64,000 nt of DNA from Patiria pectinifera (lineage: Eukaryota > Echinodermata > Asteroidea > Valvatida > Asterinidae): contig CM057135.1 in assembly GCA_029964075.1 (NCBI GenBank), positions 853,001 through 917,000 of the forward strand, given 5' to 3'. Of the stretch, positions 28,549-38,905 are shown piece after piece. The notes beneath the pieces were generated by a model. That model worked only from the letters and a program-made list of their open reading frames with translations. It was not told where the DNA came from and searched no databases. Within the stretch, counting starts at the first letter, position 1. Each line of letters opens with the position of its first letter. The position numbers and the translations under genes were made by a program.

Positions 28549-29302
28549 GTTTTGTTTCTAAAGTCACTTCATATCTGCTGGCTTCGGTATGCTCACCTTC
28601 ACATCTAATCCTTGTCTTCTGTGCTTTGTTCTCATCTTTCTTATGTTTGTCCTTTCCATTATTAGAACCACTCTCAACATTACTAGTTTTCTTGCTCTTT
28701 AAAGAATAACCTCCACTTTGCCTGACTACTTGTATACAGTGATTTCTGTCAGAGTTTAAACATGTATGCTTATAGCCAATGTCATGTAGATCTTCTATTA
28801 CATGCTTCATCTTGTCAATACCTGTCTGTTGTTCACCTTCGTTTCCATTCACTGCTGGAACTGGAATATAACCTTCTGTGCAAGGAACAGTTTCAAAGCA
28901 TGACTCACTAGCTACATCTTGCAAGGTGTCTCCAAATGCCAACATCTCAAATTTGTTTTCATCTGTAGGAATACCAAGATCATACAACAAACAGTCAGCG
29001 TAAGTACATCTCCCACATTTTTGACACAACCACAATACTGATTTACTTCCCAACATAGACTTCATGTTTGAAAATCTCATACAACTCACATGATAGCGGA
29101 TATTACAAGTATCACATGTCACAACCTGTTCAACTGCACTAACCAACTGATCGCATAACCAACACTGCACAGCTTGTGTTTCCTTCAAAGAATTATCCAC
29201 ATTAACCTTTCCCTTCTCAACAACACATCTCTTGTGTAAAGTCCTTCTACCACTCTGTCTTACTCCATCTGAACATTTCCTGTTTTTCTTCATTGGAACC
29301 AA
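28388..29302 (-). CDS. Helentron block: PHD-like zinc finger protein part
   Basis: 304 residues. Residues of about 48-105 form a PHD-type finger: CWLCDQLVSAVEQVVTCDTC, then YHVSCMRF and LWLCQKCGRCTYADC. PHD-like fingers bind histone tails in host proteins and occur in some Helitron proteins. The rest is low-complexity and charged. The frame slips near 28408 in a run of seven A (minus strand) and passes into the protease block, so these were once one protein. The start M at 29302 has no strong rival. Confidence 0.75.
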   Translation of the reverse strand: MVPMKKNRKCSDGVRQSGRRTLHKRCVVEKGKVNVDNSLKETQAVQCWLCDQLVSAVEQVVTCDTCNIRYHVSCMRFSNMKSMLGSKSVLWLCQKCGRCTYADCLLYDLGIPTDENKFEMLAFGDTLQDVASESCFETVPCTEGYIPVPAVNGNEGEQQTGIDKMKHVIEDLHDIGYKHTCLNSDRNHCIQVVRQSGGYSLKSKKTSNVESGSNNGKDKHKKDENKAQKTRIRCEGEHTEASRYEVTLETKLVTRYGLRNRKKQVLVQNTKGSDEKTQQKRKAEDNVGNSVEGCNSRKKEAEIQ

Positions 29303-29341
29303 TTCTTTATACTGATTTTTGATTGATGTTCTGTATTTTAT

Positions 29342-30313
29342 TTACTGCATCTTCTTGACAACATTACTCAGACTTCTTTTTGTGTGCTTCTGAATATTCT
29401 TCTGTGCTTTTTCATGGCTCTTTTTCTCCTGCTTACTCATACGCAATTCAATGATTGTACCATTCCTCAACTTTTTGATGGTTCGTCTTCGTTCACATCT
29501 TCTTATTTTCTTTCTGTTTGGTTTTGACACCTTCCTTTCCTGTCTGTGATATTCCACAACAGAATCCAATATCTGATTTCTAGAGCAACATGTCCGTCCG
29601 CTAGCCTTTAACCTTCTCAATGCCTTCTGGTTACTCACTCTGCTTTTCGTCAGTTTCTCAATACGCTGCTTCCTCAGGTCAATTGCCTTCTTTCTCTGCA
29701 AATAATCACATGCAAAGGAATTCATGCCACTATTTCTTTCAAACTCAATCTTTACTTCAGATTTTCTTTGAAGCATTGCAGTTTCATGTTTTGTTTCAAA
29801 CTGAGGTTGATAGATGCAAATTTTGTGATACCAACTTTCATGGGTGCAACAATGAGTGCAAGTTCTAGCAGTGCAAGTTTCAGAAGCATAACTGTCTTCA
29901 GCATAAGGTTCATGAGCATAAGGTTTGTGAGCGTAAGTTTCTGCAGTGCAAGTTTCAGGAGCGTATTCTTCAGCATAAGGTTCTGCATAACGTTCATGAG
30001 TGTAAGTTTCAGTGCATAGTACATCTTTTCTCTCAGAATGCCAACGGCCATCATCGCCATCACTCTCACGTGATGACTCAGTCATTGGCAACGCCTGCTC
30101 CAGACCAACCTCTTCTGGCCTGTTAGACAGACTTCCCTGGGGAGGTGCTAACCCCAGGGCATTCCCACGTCCAAGGAATGTAGGACGGGGCTTTGTGTTT
30201 GCCTGGGCCAAACCTTGGAATGTAGGTCTGGGAACCAGACTTCCCTGAGAAGGAATATTTCTCAGGGCAGAGGAATGAAAAGGAAATGGAATGTCCAATG
30301 AAGGAGGGGTCAC
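29342..30313 (-). CDS. Helentron-associated basic protein with TYAHEPYAE repeats
   Basis: 323 residues, no known family. The first 75 residues are Pro-rich and coincide with a hairpin region, so the true start may be the methionine at about 30088 (MTESSRESDGDDG). A degenerate repeat follows (TYTHERYAEPYAEEYAPE...TYAHKPYAHEPYAE), then a basic C-terminal half with clustered Lys/Arg (RKVSKPNRKKIRRCERRRTIKKL). It lies 39 bases upstream of the PHD block on the same strand, so it is probably part of the Helentron. DNA binding is a guess from charge alone. Confidence 0.5.
   Translation of the reverse strand: MTPPSLDIPFPFHSSALRNIPSQGSLVPRPTFQGLAQANTKPRPTFLGRGNALGLAPPQGSLSNRPEEVGLEQALPMTESSRESDGDDGRWHSERKDVLCTETYTHERYAEPYAEEYAPETCTAETYAHKPYAHEPYAEDSYASETCTARTCTHCCTHESWYHKICIYQPQFETKHETAMLQRKSEVKIEFERNSGMNSFACDYLQRKKAIDLRKQRIEKLTKSRVSNQKALRRLKASGRTCCSRNQILDSVVEYHRQERKVSKPNRKKIRRCERRRTIKKLRNGTIIELRMSKQEKKSHEKAQKNIQKHTKRSLSNVVKKMQ
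30131..30270 (-). other. Two sister hairpins with paired changes near the Helentron 5' side
   Basis: CCCTGGGG (30135-30142) pairs with CCCCAGGG (30152-30159); CCCTGAGA (30243-30250) pairs with TCTCAGGG (30260-30267). Both are preceded by AGACTT and followed by CA, so they are copies, but the inner stem bases differ on both sides so that pairing is kept. CCAAGG (30171) and CCTTGG (30213) between them can also pair. Confidence 0.65.
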
Positions 30314-30807
30314 TCACATGAGTGCACAAAGAAAGGGAGGAATGAGATGCCAGGATGGAGAAAGGGATGGTGAAATGAGACTTCACATTGATAAACAAGG
30401 GATACACACACCTCTTGGCATCCAGCGTTGCCTTGGCCTGCTTCACGTGGCTTGGCATCTTCTGTGACAGACAAACCATTAAAATACACATTCAGACAAA
30501 CTCATGCCCAATCCAGCCAACCTCAATTACATTCAAATTTCGAATTAATGATTTAATCAACCACTGACATTTGTTGTGGACATAAATATATGGATGGATC
30601 AAGAGTTTGTGTTAACCAGAGTAGACTGTACAACGTTTACCCATAAACATCAAGTAATACAAACCATCCTCACTCACATCAAAACCAACTCTTAAAACAA
30701 TTAAAACAATTAAAACCATTGCGTTTAATTTCAATCATGTTTCCGTTAAAACATTTTTCAAGAAAAGACCTTTTCAAGAAGTGACCAAAATATACCTCAA
30801 CCACGCC
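30314..30807. other. No gene seen; probable Helentron 5' flank
   Basis: Contains GA-rich sequence near 30340-30400 and a CTTGGCATC pair near 30413 and 30450. No open frame of note and no recognisable family; the 5' end of the Helentron may fall here. Confidence 0.35.
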
Positions 30808-31195
30808 CCAGAGGTGGATCCAGGGATTTTCGCAGGGGCGGTTGGGGGGGGGGGGGGTTCAGGTTCATCACAGATTTTTTTTCCATCAATCCTGAAAGGT
30901 AGGCAGGTTTTATTTCTCAGGAAACTAAACTTGGTAAAACAAACTAAATGGGGAGGGAGAGGGATTATCACATCTGCATCGAAAATTGCACACACACGAA
31001 CATAAAAACTATACATGTAAATTATTCTATTTGGTGTCAGAGTGGGGGGAGGAGGAGAAGGGCGGTTACACTTGATTTGAACTTAAATTGTATGGAAAAA
31101 ATTGTCGGCAGAGAGGCGGTATGACCCCCAAACCCCCTCCTGGATTCATGACTGCTTCCCCCCCCCCCAAAAAAAGATTGCCCCTTGATCCAGAT
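30808..31195. mobile_element. Possible MITE with GGATCCAGG-type ends
   Basis: Left edge GAGGTGGATCCAGGGATTTTC followed by GGGGCGG and a 14-base G run; right edge complement reads TGGATCTGGATCAAGGGGCA. The mirror-image vocabulary (GGATC near the end, then a G-rich block) is typical of short TIR elements, but I could not fix the TIR or the target duplication. Confidence 0.4.
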
Positions 31196-31640
31196 CCAAG
31201 GACAATACATGTACACAATCCTCTCTCATGTGGCCCATATTAATCGTACATTACGCCTACGTGTGCATGTGACATGTGTCATGTATGCAGTACATGTACA
31301 TAACTCATGTATGTATAGGACTAATGTACCCATGCCATGGCACCTTCATCCACATGCAACTCAATACATATAAAAATATGGACTACCAATTTCAAATCAA
31401 AAGTGTTATGCCTACTATGACCCTGATAAACAAACTCTACTTCAAACATTAAAAGACAATGTAATATGCTCAGGATGAAAAAAATTCTAAATGAAAAAAA
31501 CAGCACACTTATGATGTATCTATATTCTAATTTTTTATTCACATTAAATTAACACAGATAGGTATTTAGGACAATAAATATATTATTTATTAAGTGCAAA
31601 TAAGTACGCCAAAATCATGAATACCCGTACGATTTTAACT

Positions 31641-31865
31641 TATAAGATCTTATAAGATTCTTATAAGAATCTTATAAGATTCTTGTAAATGAGTAAGAAT
31701 ATGGTAAGATTCTTATAACATATTTTCAAGTCAGAATTTCTTCTGCTAACTTCTTATTGTTCCTGAGGAATTCTTATAAGAGACCAAAGTTTGAGTCAGA
31801 ATGTTAAAGAATTCTTATAAGAAACCCTTTGAGTAAGAACTTGGTAGGGGGTCTCTATAAGAAAC
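31641..31865. repeat. Degenerate TTCTTATAAGA repeats, left array
   Basis: Dispersed copies of the palindromic core CTTATAAG, first tight (31641-31690), then scattered to 31865. The same word forms a denser array at 34070-34540. Confidence 0.75.
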
Positions 31866-32749
31866 TTTGTCAGGAAGTATTATGTTGCATAAGCTGGCTG
31901 CTCATGGGCCACAATAGGTCACATGACACAGTGATCTTGCATTCCAGAGATGAACAGTCAGTGTGGGAAATTTGAAATTTGCAGCCAGTATTAAGTGCAG
32001 CAGTGTTGAGTGCACATATACTGGCTTGCAACCGAGGACAACAACTATATAAAACTGGGTCAAAATTGTGGATTTATTCCCTGACATGGTCTTTGGACAT
32101 AATTTTTTGTTCATGTATACACTTAACCTGTACATGACATCCAAAATACATGTGTGCTGGACCGATGTCTGCATGGAAGTCTCTGGAAAGATAGCTGTCA
32201 AGAATTGTCAAGAGTCAACGCTCTCAAGCCGTTTGCAATTGCAATGTTGTGCACTGCAACTGGTAAGTCTTCATGTACATGTACGTACAGTATGTATGGG
32301 CATGTATAATCAGGCATGCAACTTTTCCTCGGATCAGCTGATTTCCTCTTTTTTCACTTCCAATCTGTGCCATTGAAAATAGAAAAAGACGGTAAAAAGT
32401 CTTGGAAAAATTTGAATTTCCTCTTTTTTGTGACTTCCCAGTTGCATGCCTGTCTAATACGTTCACATTGTGTACAATTAGGACATTATTTAAATCTTTA
32501 TGTCATATTAAATGTAACTGCTGTGACTGCATATACATGAATCAGGGTCTTTCAAGTGACAAATTAACTTGAGCGTGGAAAGGGAAATGAAAAAAAAAAT
32601 CAACTTAATGACGCTTAACGCTCAGTTTATTAAGCAACTTCTGGTCATAAGCTAATACTCTAAAAAAAAAAAATGAAACCTTGTTTTTACATTACATTTG
32701 TATATATTAATTAATTCCAAGTATTCTGTTTTTCATTTCAGATAGAGCA
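31866..32749. other. No gene seen
   Basis: AT-rich sequence with many ACATGTA words and some inverted pieces. Short open frames look random. Nothing assignable. Confidence 0.4.
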
Positions 32750-33330
32750 AAATTGCAATTACATGGTGGACGACATCCTTAGGCAAAGTCTGGATTGCAT
32801 CCACGACAAAGGTCTAACGGTTAACCATCAAGCAGAAGAAATCAAGACATTCATCAAAGCCTGCATCTCACTGATCTTGACTACGTGGATGATCTGGCCC
32901 TCACGGCTGATCATCTGTGTGATGCTCAAGACCTGTTAACATCTCTCGAGAATGCTGCAGCCAAGGTCGGCCTGTTTCTTAATGCAAAGAGGACCGAGTA
33001 CATGACCGTCAATGAGAAGAGCCACTACCCAATAAACACCAGTGACGTCACCCAACTTAGAGAAGTCAGTGATTTCAGGTAATGTTGCCGACAGTAAGAA
33101 AGACTTCTTCACTCGCAAAGGAATAGCTTGGAGTGCCTGTAACAAGCTTCATCACATCTGGCAATCAAGTATAGCACAATCAACAAAGCTGGCCTTCTTC
33201 AGAGCCTGTGTGGAGAGCATTCTTCGCTATGGAGCCGAAACCTGGACCATGAAGAAGGAGCTTCAAGATCGCCTTGATGGCACATACACCATGCTTCTAT
33301 TAGAGCGGGAAGAACATCTCATGGTGTGAG
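32750..33330 (+). pseudogene. LINE reverse transcriptase fragment
   Basis: A scrap of a non-LTR reverse transcriptase. It starts DDILRQSLD, reaches motif C as LDYVDDLALTADHLCDAQDLL, continues AAKVGLFLNAKRTEYM, and in a second frame DSKKDFFTRKGIAWSACNKLHHIW...FRACVESILRYGAETWTMKKEL. A small deletion lies near 33078, where the expected YLG phrase is missing. It lacks the endonuclease and the first RT motifs. Clade uncertain. It lies between the two TTATAAG arrays. Confidence 0.8.
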
Positions 33331-34069
33331 CACAGGACTAAAGAACAGATTTACGGAGATATTCCACCTATCTCTGCTATTGTTGCTCAACGACAAGTTC
33401 GCTTTGCTGGCCACTGCTACCGTGCTGTAAACCAGGACATATGATCTGATGTATGGAGACGTCCATGTTGGAGACGTCCATGCCGCAGAGAACAAAGACC
33501 CTTTACTACATTGAAAGTTTTAAATCTCCTGCAATCGAGGACGCCTATATGTCTCTTTTTTGTTTTTACTCTGACTTTTCAGGGAGACCGATCTACTACA
33601 TGTTTTGTACACGATTGTAAATATGGGACCTCTCGGGAATTGGGGACCCCATTGTCCTCTATTGTTCAACATCCAATACTGAATGCAGAAACGAACTCAT
33701 GTACATGTATGCATTTTGGAAGATGTTAAGTACCTTTTTTGGAATACGTGTATTTTATAAATCAGATGACTGGTTCTGATCACTTTATTTAACGTGTGGT
33801 AAAACCAAACGAAAATAATTATTGTATTCCAACTTTTCCTCTGAAAGCTGTTAATTATATGATCAGTTTCCTGTGTTGTTTTGTCCTGAAACAAACTGTA
33901 AGTATTAAATTAACTCTTTTAGCCTACTTTTACTGTCCTGGCATCCATTAATTGTTGAGGTGTCATTTTTAAAAAAATATTTATTTCATCAGCAAACACA
34001 AGATTTTTTTGTTAGTCATGGGTTTTCATAGATGCTTACTAACGAGCATGTCTATTTATGATGTAGGTT
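33331..34069. other. Downstream LINE debris and AT-rich DNA, no gene
   Basis: Up to about 33500 the sequence still resembles LINE 3' coding debris (QVRFAGHCYRA-like translation near 33390). Beyond that nothing is recognisable. Confidence 0.4.
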
Positions 34070-34540
34070 TATAAGAAAAGTATTACAATATTTTTAAAAT
34101 TTTATAAGATGTTTAACATCATCTTGTAAGATTTTAAAAATTTTAAAAGATTTTTATAAGATTCTGTGACTATTCTTATAAGATTGTTATAAGATTCTGA
34201 CAAGATTCTTATAAGATTCTTATAAGAGTATTTTGTTGGCCATGCCGGGATTCTTATAAGAATCTTATAAGATTCTTATATGAATCTCATAAGAATCTTA
34301 TAAGATCTTACTTATTTGCATATAAAATACTTATAAGAATCTTATAAGATTCTTACAAAATTCTTATAAGATTCTTATAAGATTCTTATAAGATTCTTAT
34401 AAGATTCTTACAAAATTCTTATAAGATTCTTATAAGATTCTTATAAGATTCTTATTCTTATAAGATTCTTATTCTTATAAGATTCTTATTCTTATAAGAT
34501 TCTTATAAGATTCTTATAAGAGTATTTCGTAGGGGTTGAA
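34070..34540. repeat. Dense TTCTTATAAGA array, period about 11 bp
   Basis: Tandem ATTCTTATAAG units, each with the perfect palindrome CTTATAAG. The array is split near 34236-34249 by a GC-richer piece (TTGGCCATGCCGGG) and ends in AAGAGTATTTCGTAGGGG; AAGAGTATTTTGTTGG occurs at the split, so two related units may be joined here. Confidence 0.85.
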
Positions 34541-35600
34541 TGCCCACGTCTCAGCTGGAAATGTATCTATCAGGATATTTACTTCTTGTCACATGTTCTT
34601 GTCACACTTGACATTTCAATAATACATGTATACAGTGAAAACAATGTTCCCTAAAACAATCTATTCATTTCATATTATTGCCCAATGCTTACTCATAGAA
34701 ATATACACAATTTGCAATACAATTCGACAAATACCACAAACACCTCACCTCAACAGATAACACAGAAATGGAAGCTTTACATGTTCTGGCAAGTGGCATG
34801 CATCCTCCCACCCCTGTACACTCACTCCCCTCCTTCTCTCCCCTTCATACTTTATAAACAGCCCCGAACTTGATGCATGCCTCACCCTGTATAATGTATA
34901 AACATCTCATGTTGCATCCTGTCACCACATCGCACATTTTTCATTCATATGTCAATGTGGACATCATTCATTGCAAAAAATGTTGCACCATAGAGGAAGG
35001 ACTGACAAACATGAATCTGGCACTGAGAAACATTTCCAAGATTGTAAGAAGTTAGAAAAAACATATACCTGACTTTGAATGTGTGCACATACAGAACTCT
35101 CCACACAATTATTGAAGAAGTGGTAGAATTAGGCCAAGGCCAAGGTTAAAAACTACATGTATTCTATATGTCGACCCATGGACATGTTCCACCACACACG
35201 TCAAAAGTGTGCATGACACGTGCATGCCTTCACCATGTTCACAACAAGAAGTAATTTTGATCTGTTAAAAAAAAAAAACACTCATTCTCAAACTCTTCGA
35301 TCAGTCTGAAACTTGCATGTACATATGTACTCATTCAAATCCCAACCTGTAAATGTGAATGTGTAAATCATCCAACAAACCAATAATTTCTTTGATGTTT
35401 TGTTTGATTCGAAACACTAGACCCACACTTACGATAGTTACGAGACAGCTTTCAGAAGAATGAAGCCGGTGTCATATGAAAATCGGACTCGTATGAAAAT
35501 CGGACTCTTTTTCCCTTTTAATGGTTAAACCCTCTCACGTGACCGGTCCCTCTCCTAATTATCTATGCATGAGCATGCGCAATACCACCAATGAGTCCGT
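34541..35600. other. No gene seen
   Basis: AT-rich with scattered TACATGTA words. A 17-base direct duplication (TATGAAAATCGGACTCG type) lies at about 35475-35510. No coding signal. Confidence 0.4.
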
Positions 35601-35935
35601 ATTTCATAAAACCTAAATACATGCTACACCGGAGTTCGAGTACGAGTCAGAGCGCGCGCGACAACCAGGTCTGCAGCTCAGGCGCACAATCGCCCCCAAA
35701 ACGATTGCGCAATCTCTCGATGGTGTACATAGACTGACGAATCCAATATTACGCGTTCTGCCGATAGCCACACAATCCACGGATAATATGACGCGATCTA
35801 TAGAACGTGCACATTTACATATCGCGCCTAACACAACAGCATGGTGCGGGCAAATAATGCCGTTTACAGACGTAAAACTTCGAGGCGGAAACCACATTAT
35901 TCGTAGCCTAGACTTGGTGCCAAGTCGGTAATTGT
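35601..35935. promoter_or_regulatory. CpG-dense interval, possible promoter
   Basis: Local excess of CG dinucleotides (GAGCGCGCGCGACAACC, GATTGCGCAATC, TATCGCGCC, ACGCGATC) compared with the AT-rich surroundings. It could be a CpG-rich promoter for the host gene downstream or old unmethylated DNA; no TATA box or first exon is certain. Confidence 0.35.
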
Positions 35936-35938
35936 TGC

Positions 35939-36210
35939 ATGCGGTATAAAGCGGTTATAGACCTTCCTACGCGTGGATGGCATATGCTCATTTTGCCAAC
36001 CACGGCCTGCTTAAATATGCCGGGAACGTTCAACACCATGGAGGAAGGAATACAAAAAAAAATTATTAAAGATTTAATACCAAAGTATTATTTGATTGCT
36101 GCTAATAAAGAAATTACAAAATATTTCCCAGATTTGCATTTTCACCCCTTTTCCCTATACATTCAGGACGTAATGAGGACTTTCGGGGAAAAAAATGCTG
36201 CCAACCACGG
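35939..36210 (+). other. Open stretch of unknown meaning
   Basis: An open frame whose inner part from an ATG in a good context at 36039 (CACCATGGAG) reads MEEGIQKKIIKDLIPKYYLI...YFPDLHFHPFSLYIQDV. It is protein-like in composition but matches nothing I know. The frame then enters a MITE. It might be a first exon, but a donor in the phase needed by the first host exon seen was not found. Confidence 0.25.
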
Positions 36211-36419
36211 CGTCAGCAGCGTAGTCAATTGGGGCCGTGGGGATGGGCGCGCCCCATGAAAATCGTCGTCCTCCCCCTTGTCTACATGTATGTCTAACCA
36301 TGGGCGAAGACGCAGCAATTCGGTTTGCCATATGTAACATCCAGTCAGCCCCCTCCCCACTTTAGCTTGAAGGCCCCCTGCTCGCCCCCGTGCTCAGAAT
36401 CCTGGCTACGCCGCTGACG
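36211..36419. mobile_element. MITE, about 209 bp, TIR CGTCAGCGGCGTAGCCA
   Basis: Left end CGTCAGCAGCGTAGTCAATT (36211-36230); the complement of the right end (36396-36419) is CGTCAGCGGCGTAGCCAGGA. The inner part is G/C-rich (GGGGATGGGCGCGCCCC). CAGCGGCGTAGCCAGGAT is a very common transposon end in aquatic animals. The target duplication is not clear. Confidence 0.65.
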
Positions 36420-36420
36420 G

Positions 36421-38897
36421 CAGTGCGCTTGCGGCAGCCCATACAAAATGGCGCCAAATGTTTACAAACGATAGAAATGTCTATTACTGGCTCAGTCCAC
36501 GCACGAAAAATATCGCTGCCGCACATTTGGATATTTAAATTCACAGAATAAAACGGAAATCTAACGACTTTTCATCAAGTCTACATTATTCTTACTTATT
36601 ACGCATGCCCAAAATACGCCGTACAGAAATCGAGGGCGCTAATCACTTTTTATGGTGACTTACCTATTGCAGATCAGTAATTACCACAGCGATACAAATT
36701 TTGAGCGCTCCAAAATTATTTTCAAAATACCCACAACTTGTCCAACGCATTCACTAATTAAAAGCTTATTGCATCCCCTTTCGTTTTTCTTTATTATTTG
36801 ATTACTATCATTTGACTAAATTTCTATGCATTTTTTTTTATGGAAGTTTACACATCAAGGGGGGGGGGGGAGGGGCGGGTCGTCACTCCTCTCTCTGAAT
36901 CTGTGCTTGCAACAAGACTGCTGTGCACTGTGCACCGCCAACTTCAAGGGAATAAAGCAACATTAGAATAGATATGTTTCGATATATATGCTTCTTTTTA
37001 ATGTTCTTTCCGGTTAACATGATTTTGTTCAAAATGCACTTTTTTAGCCTAAGGCATATTCTAAAACGGAGTGCCCCTTTTAAAACCTGCATAAATTAGT
37101 AAAGCCTGGCGTTTTACAAAAGTCTCCCTCCACCGACTTTCTCTGGCAATAGTACAACCCATTTTCAACCAAAATTTGTTTCAAGCTCAAATGGAAGTCC
37201 AAAAAGCTAAGGATTGGATCCTGATCCTCCGTTATAGTTCCACAATTCCACCTGTTATTAAGCCAAACGGTTTCCTGTTTCTAACAAAAGTTGTTGGGGG
37301 GGGGGAGCTAGGCAACCTTTTCACTGGCGTAGACATTCTTAATTCTAAATAGGCACGTGCCCAACCCCGTCCCAAGTGCTTACTGTATTTCCAACCGCGT
37401 TTGAGAGAGCAGGTAGTGGTGAGCGCGTACTGCTCGACACCCTGGTGACGAGGTTGGCACGTGCCCGTCTACTAAACTCCCCAGTCTCCAGGATAATAGA
37501 CCTCGTGGCGTCTTTAGAATTGTCGAAGCAGCGAACCTGACTAATTCAAAAGGGCTCATTCTGCAGTCTGGTTCCCAACGTGTGTCTTAATTAGCAACAT
37601 GTCAACCGAACAGAGAAGCAGTCTATCTTTACTTTGTTGTTAGTTACCAGTTATAGCACACTCCAATTTGATGATACAACTCTTCACACTTACACAAGAA
37701 CAATCCTAAGAAGTACAAGGTAAGCAACAGAACTGACAAAATATGAAATCGAAACAAACAGTTAGAACTAGGCCTAGTTATGCCTAGGCCGTGGGCCGGC
37801 CTGATGACTAATCGTGCTCGTGCAACCATGGTCATGATGGTGCAACGTGCTGGACCATGCTAATTTTTACATCATGAGTCGACAGAGTTTTGGGCAGACA
37901 TTTTAGAGGTTACTTAAGCCTACTTGATCCTTTTACTGACACCTGAACACGCACATTTCTTTTAACTGGTGGTTTTGACAGATAAAAAATAGCTTATTAT
38001 GAATATGATGTATTAGAAAATATATGCAATTTTGTTCCTCCATTGTCGTCATGCTCATGGTCATGATTATTACAACATTGCTCTGTCATTGTCTGTAGAC
38101 TGTACATGTCTGTCGTAAATGGCTTGCTCTCAATCCTAGCTGCATGTTTGCACAAAAATGCATAATATGCATTTATATCCTATAGCGGGCATCCTGAATA
38201 TAGTTGGACCGGCCTAACTGTAGCACTACAGTTGGGACAATTCCAACTATAGTTGGGATTACATGTAATTCTTTAGTTGGGCGTAACAATACTAAGACAT
38301 CAACACGGCGCCAATGCATCAACATGATCAACACGCACACAGGCATCACATGCCATCAACACAAAAAACATGTCCAACCAAGCATTCATATTGGCAAAAG
38401 TAGTATACAACAAACCATGAAGTATGGACAAACAAGATATTTTGGCCCAAAATCAATAGGTTAAACGTCTCACAATTGCAATTTTTTCTTCAACTTTCAA
38501 GAAAATTTTCTCTTCCTGTAGCATGTCCAGGTCCATAATTGGCAGCTATTTTGCCTCAGGGCAGTACAAATTCATGCTAAAAGGGGTGATACTGTCGAGC
38601 GAAATTTGAGTCCCCCGCGCAAGTTTAAACTTGCGCACACTGATAGCATTGTACAATCAACCAGTACAGTAGAGAGAGTGCAGCATTCACATGTGGACTC
38701 CAGAATGAAAACTATCTTCGGAGACAAACTCAAAACATGCAAAACTCTTGTTAAGCGTAAAAACAGATGTATACTGTAGTAATAAAACTAGTATTCATAA
38801 CTCTCAACATCTCAGTTAAAGTGCCCCATAGTTACATGTATCATAGAGAGGTGTAGAATAAAGGCCAAAACTCACCTACATGTACTCAAACATCATC
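36421..38897. other. No gene seen
   Basis: About 2.5 kb without coding signal. Visible items: G runs near 36859 and 37296, an inverted pair around the E-box-type palindrome GGCACGTGCC at about 37352 and 37456, and pairing AACTATAGTTGG words near 38195-38260. Upstream exons of the host gene might be hidden here, but none can be named. Confidence 0.4.
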
Positions 38898-38905
38898 AGC
38901 CACAG
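38898..38905. repeat. Target-site duplication, left copy (AGCCACAG)
   Basis: AGCCACAG directly before the element's first GGGG; repeated at 40074-40081 directly after its last CCCC. Eight bases is the length made by hAT-type transposases. Confidence 0.85.

Larger units (their letters stand above)
4569..30313 (-). mobile_element. Helentron (Helitron2-type), interrupted by a Polinton
   Basis: The minus strand encodes, in order from 30.3 kb down: a basic repeat-containing protein, a PHD-like finger, a UL36/C76-like cysteine protease, an OTU protease, a lysine/tyrosine-rich tandem-repeat region, a DUF6570-like Cys region, the Helitron N domain and HUH Rep, a Pif1-like helicase and a C-terminal AP-type endonuclease. 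OTU plus endonuclease is the hallmark of Helentrons. A Polinton occupies 7604-23794 inside Rep. About six frame breaks are visible, four of them at A/T runs of six to eight bases. Exact element ends are not identified; coordinates cover the coding part. Confidence 0.85.

Noticed and set aside
30123-30491. 122-residue minus-strand frame
   Set aside because: Out of frame with the Helentron-associated gene and overlapping hairpin DNA; no homology seen.
30843-30856. Poly-G runs as G-quadruplex regulators
   Set aside because: Single G runs without the four-tract spacing; more likely part of MITE-like ends or simple repeats.
36155-36360. Short minus-strand frames
   Set aside because: They cross a MITE and have no protein-like pattern.
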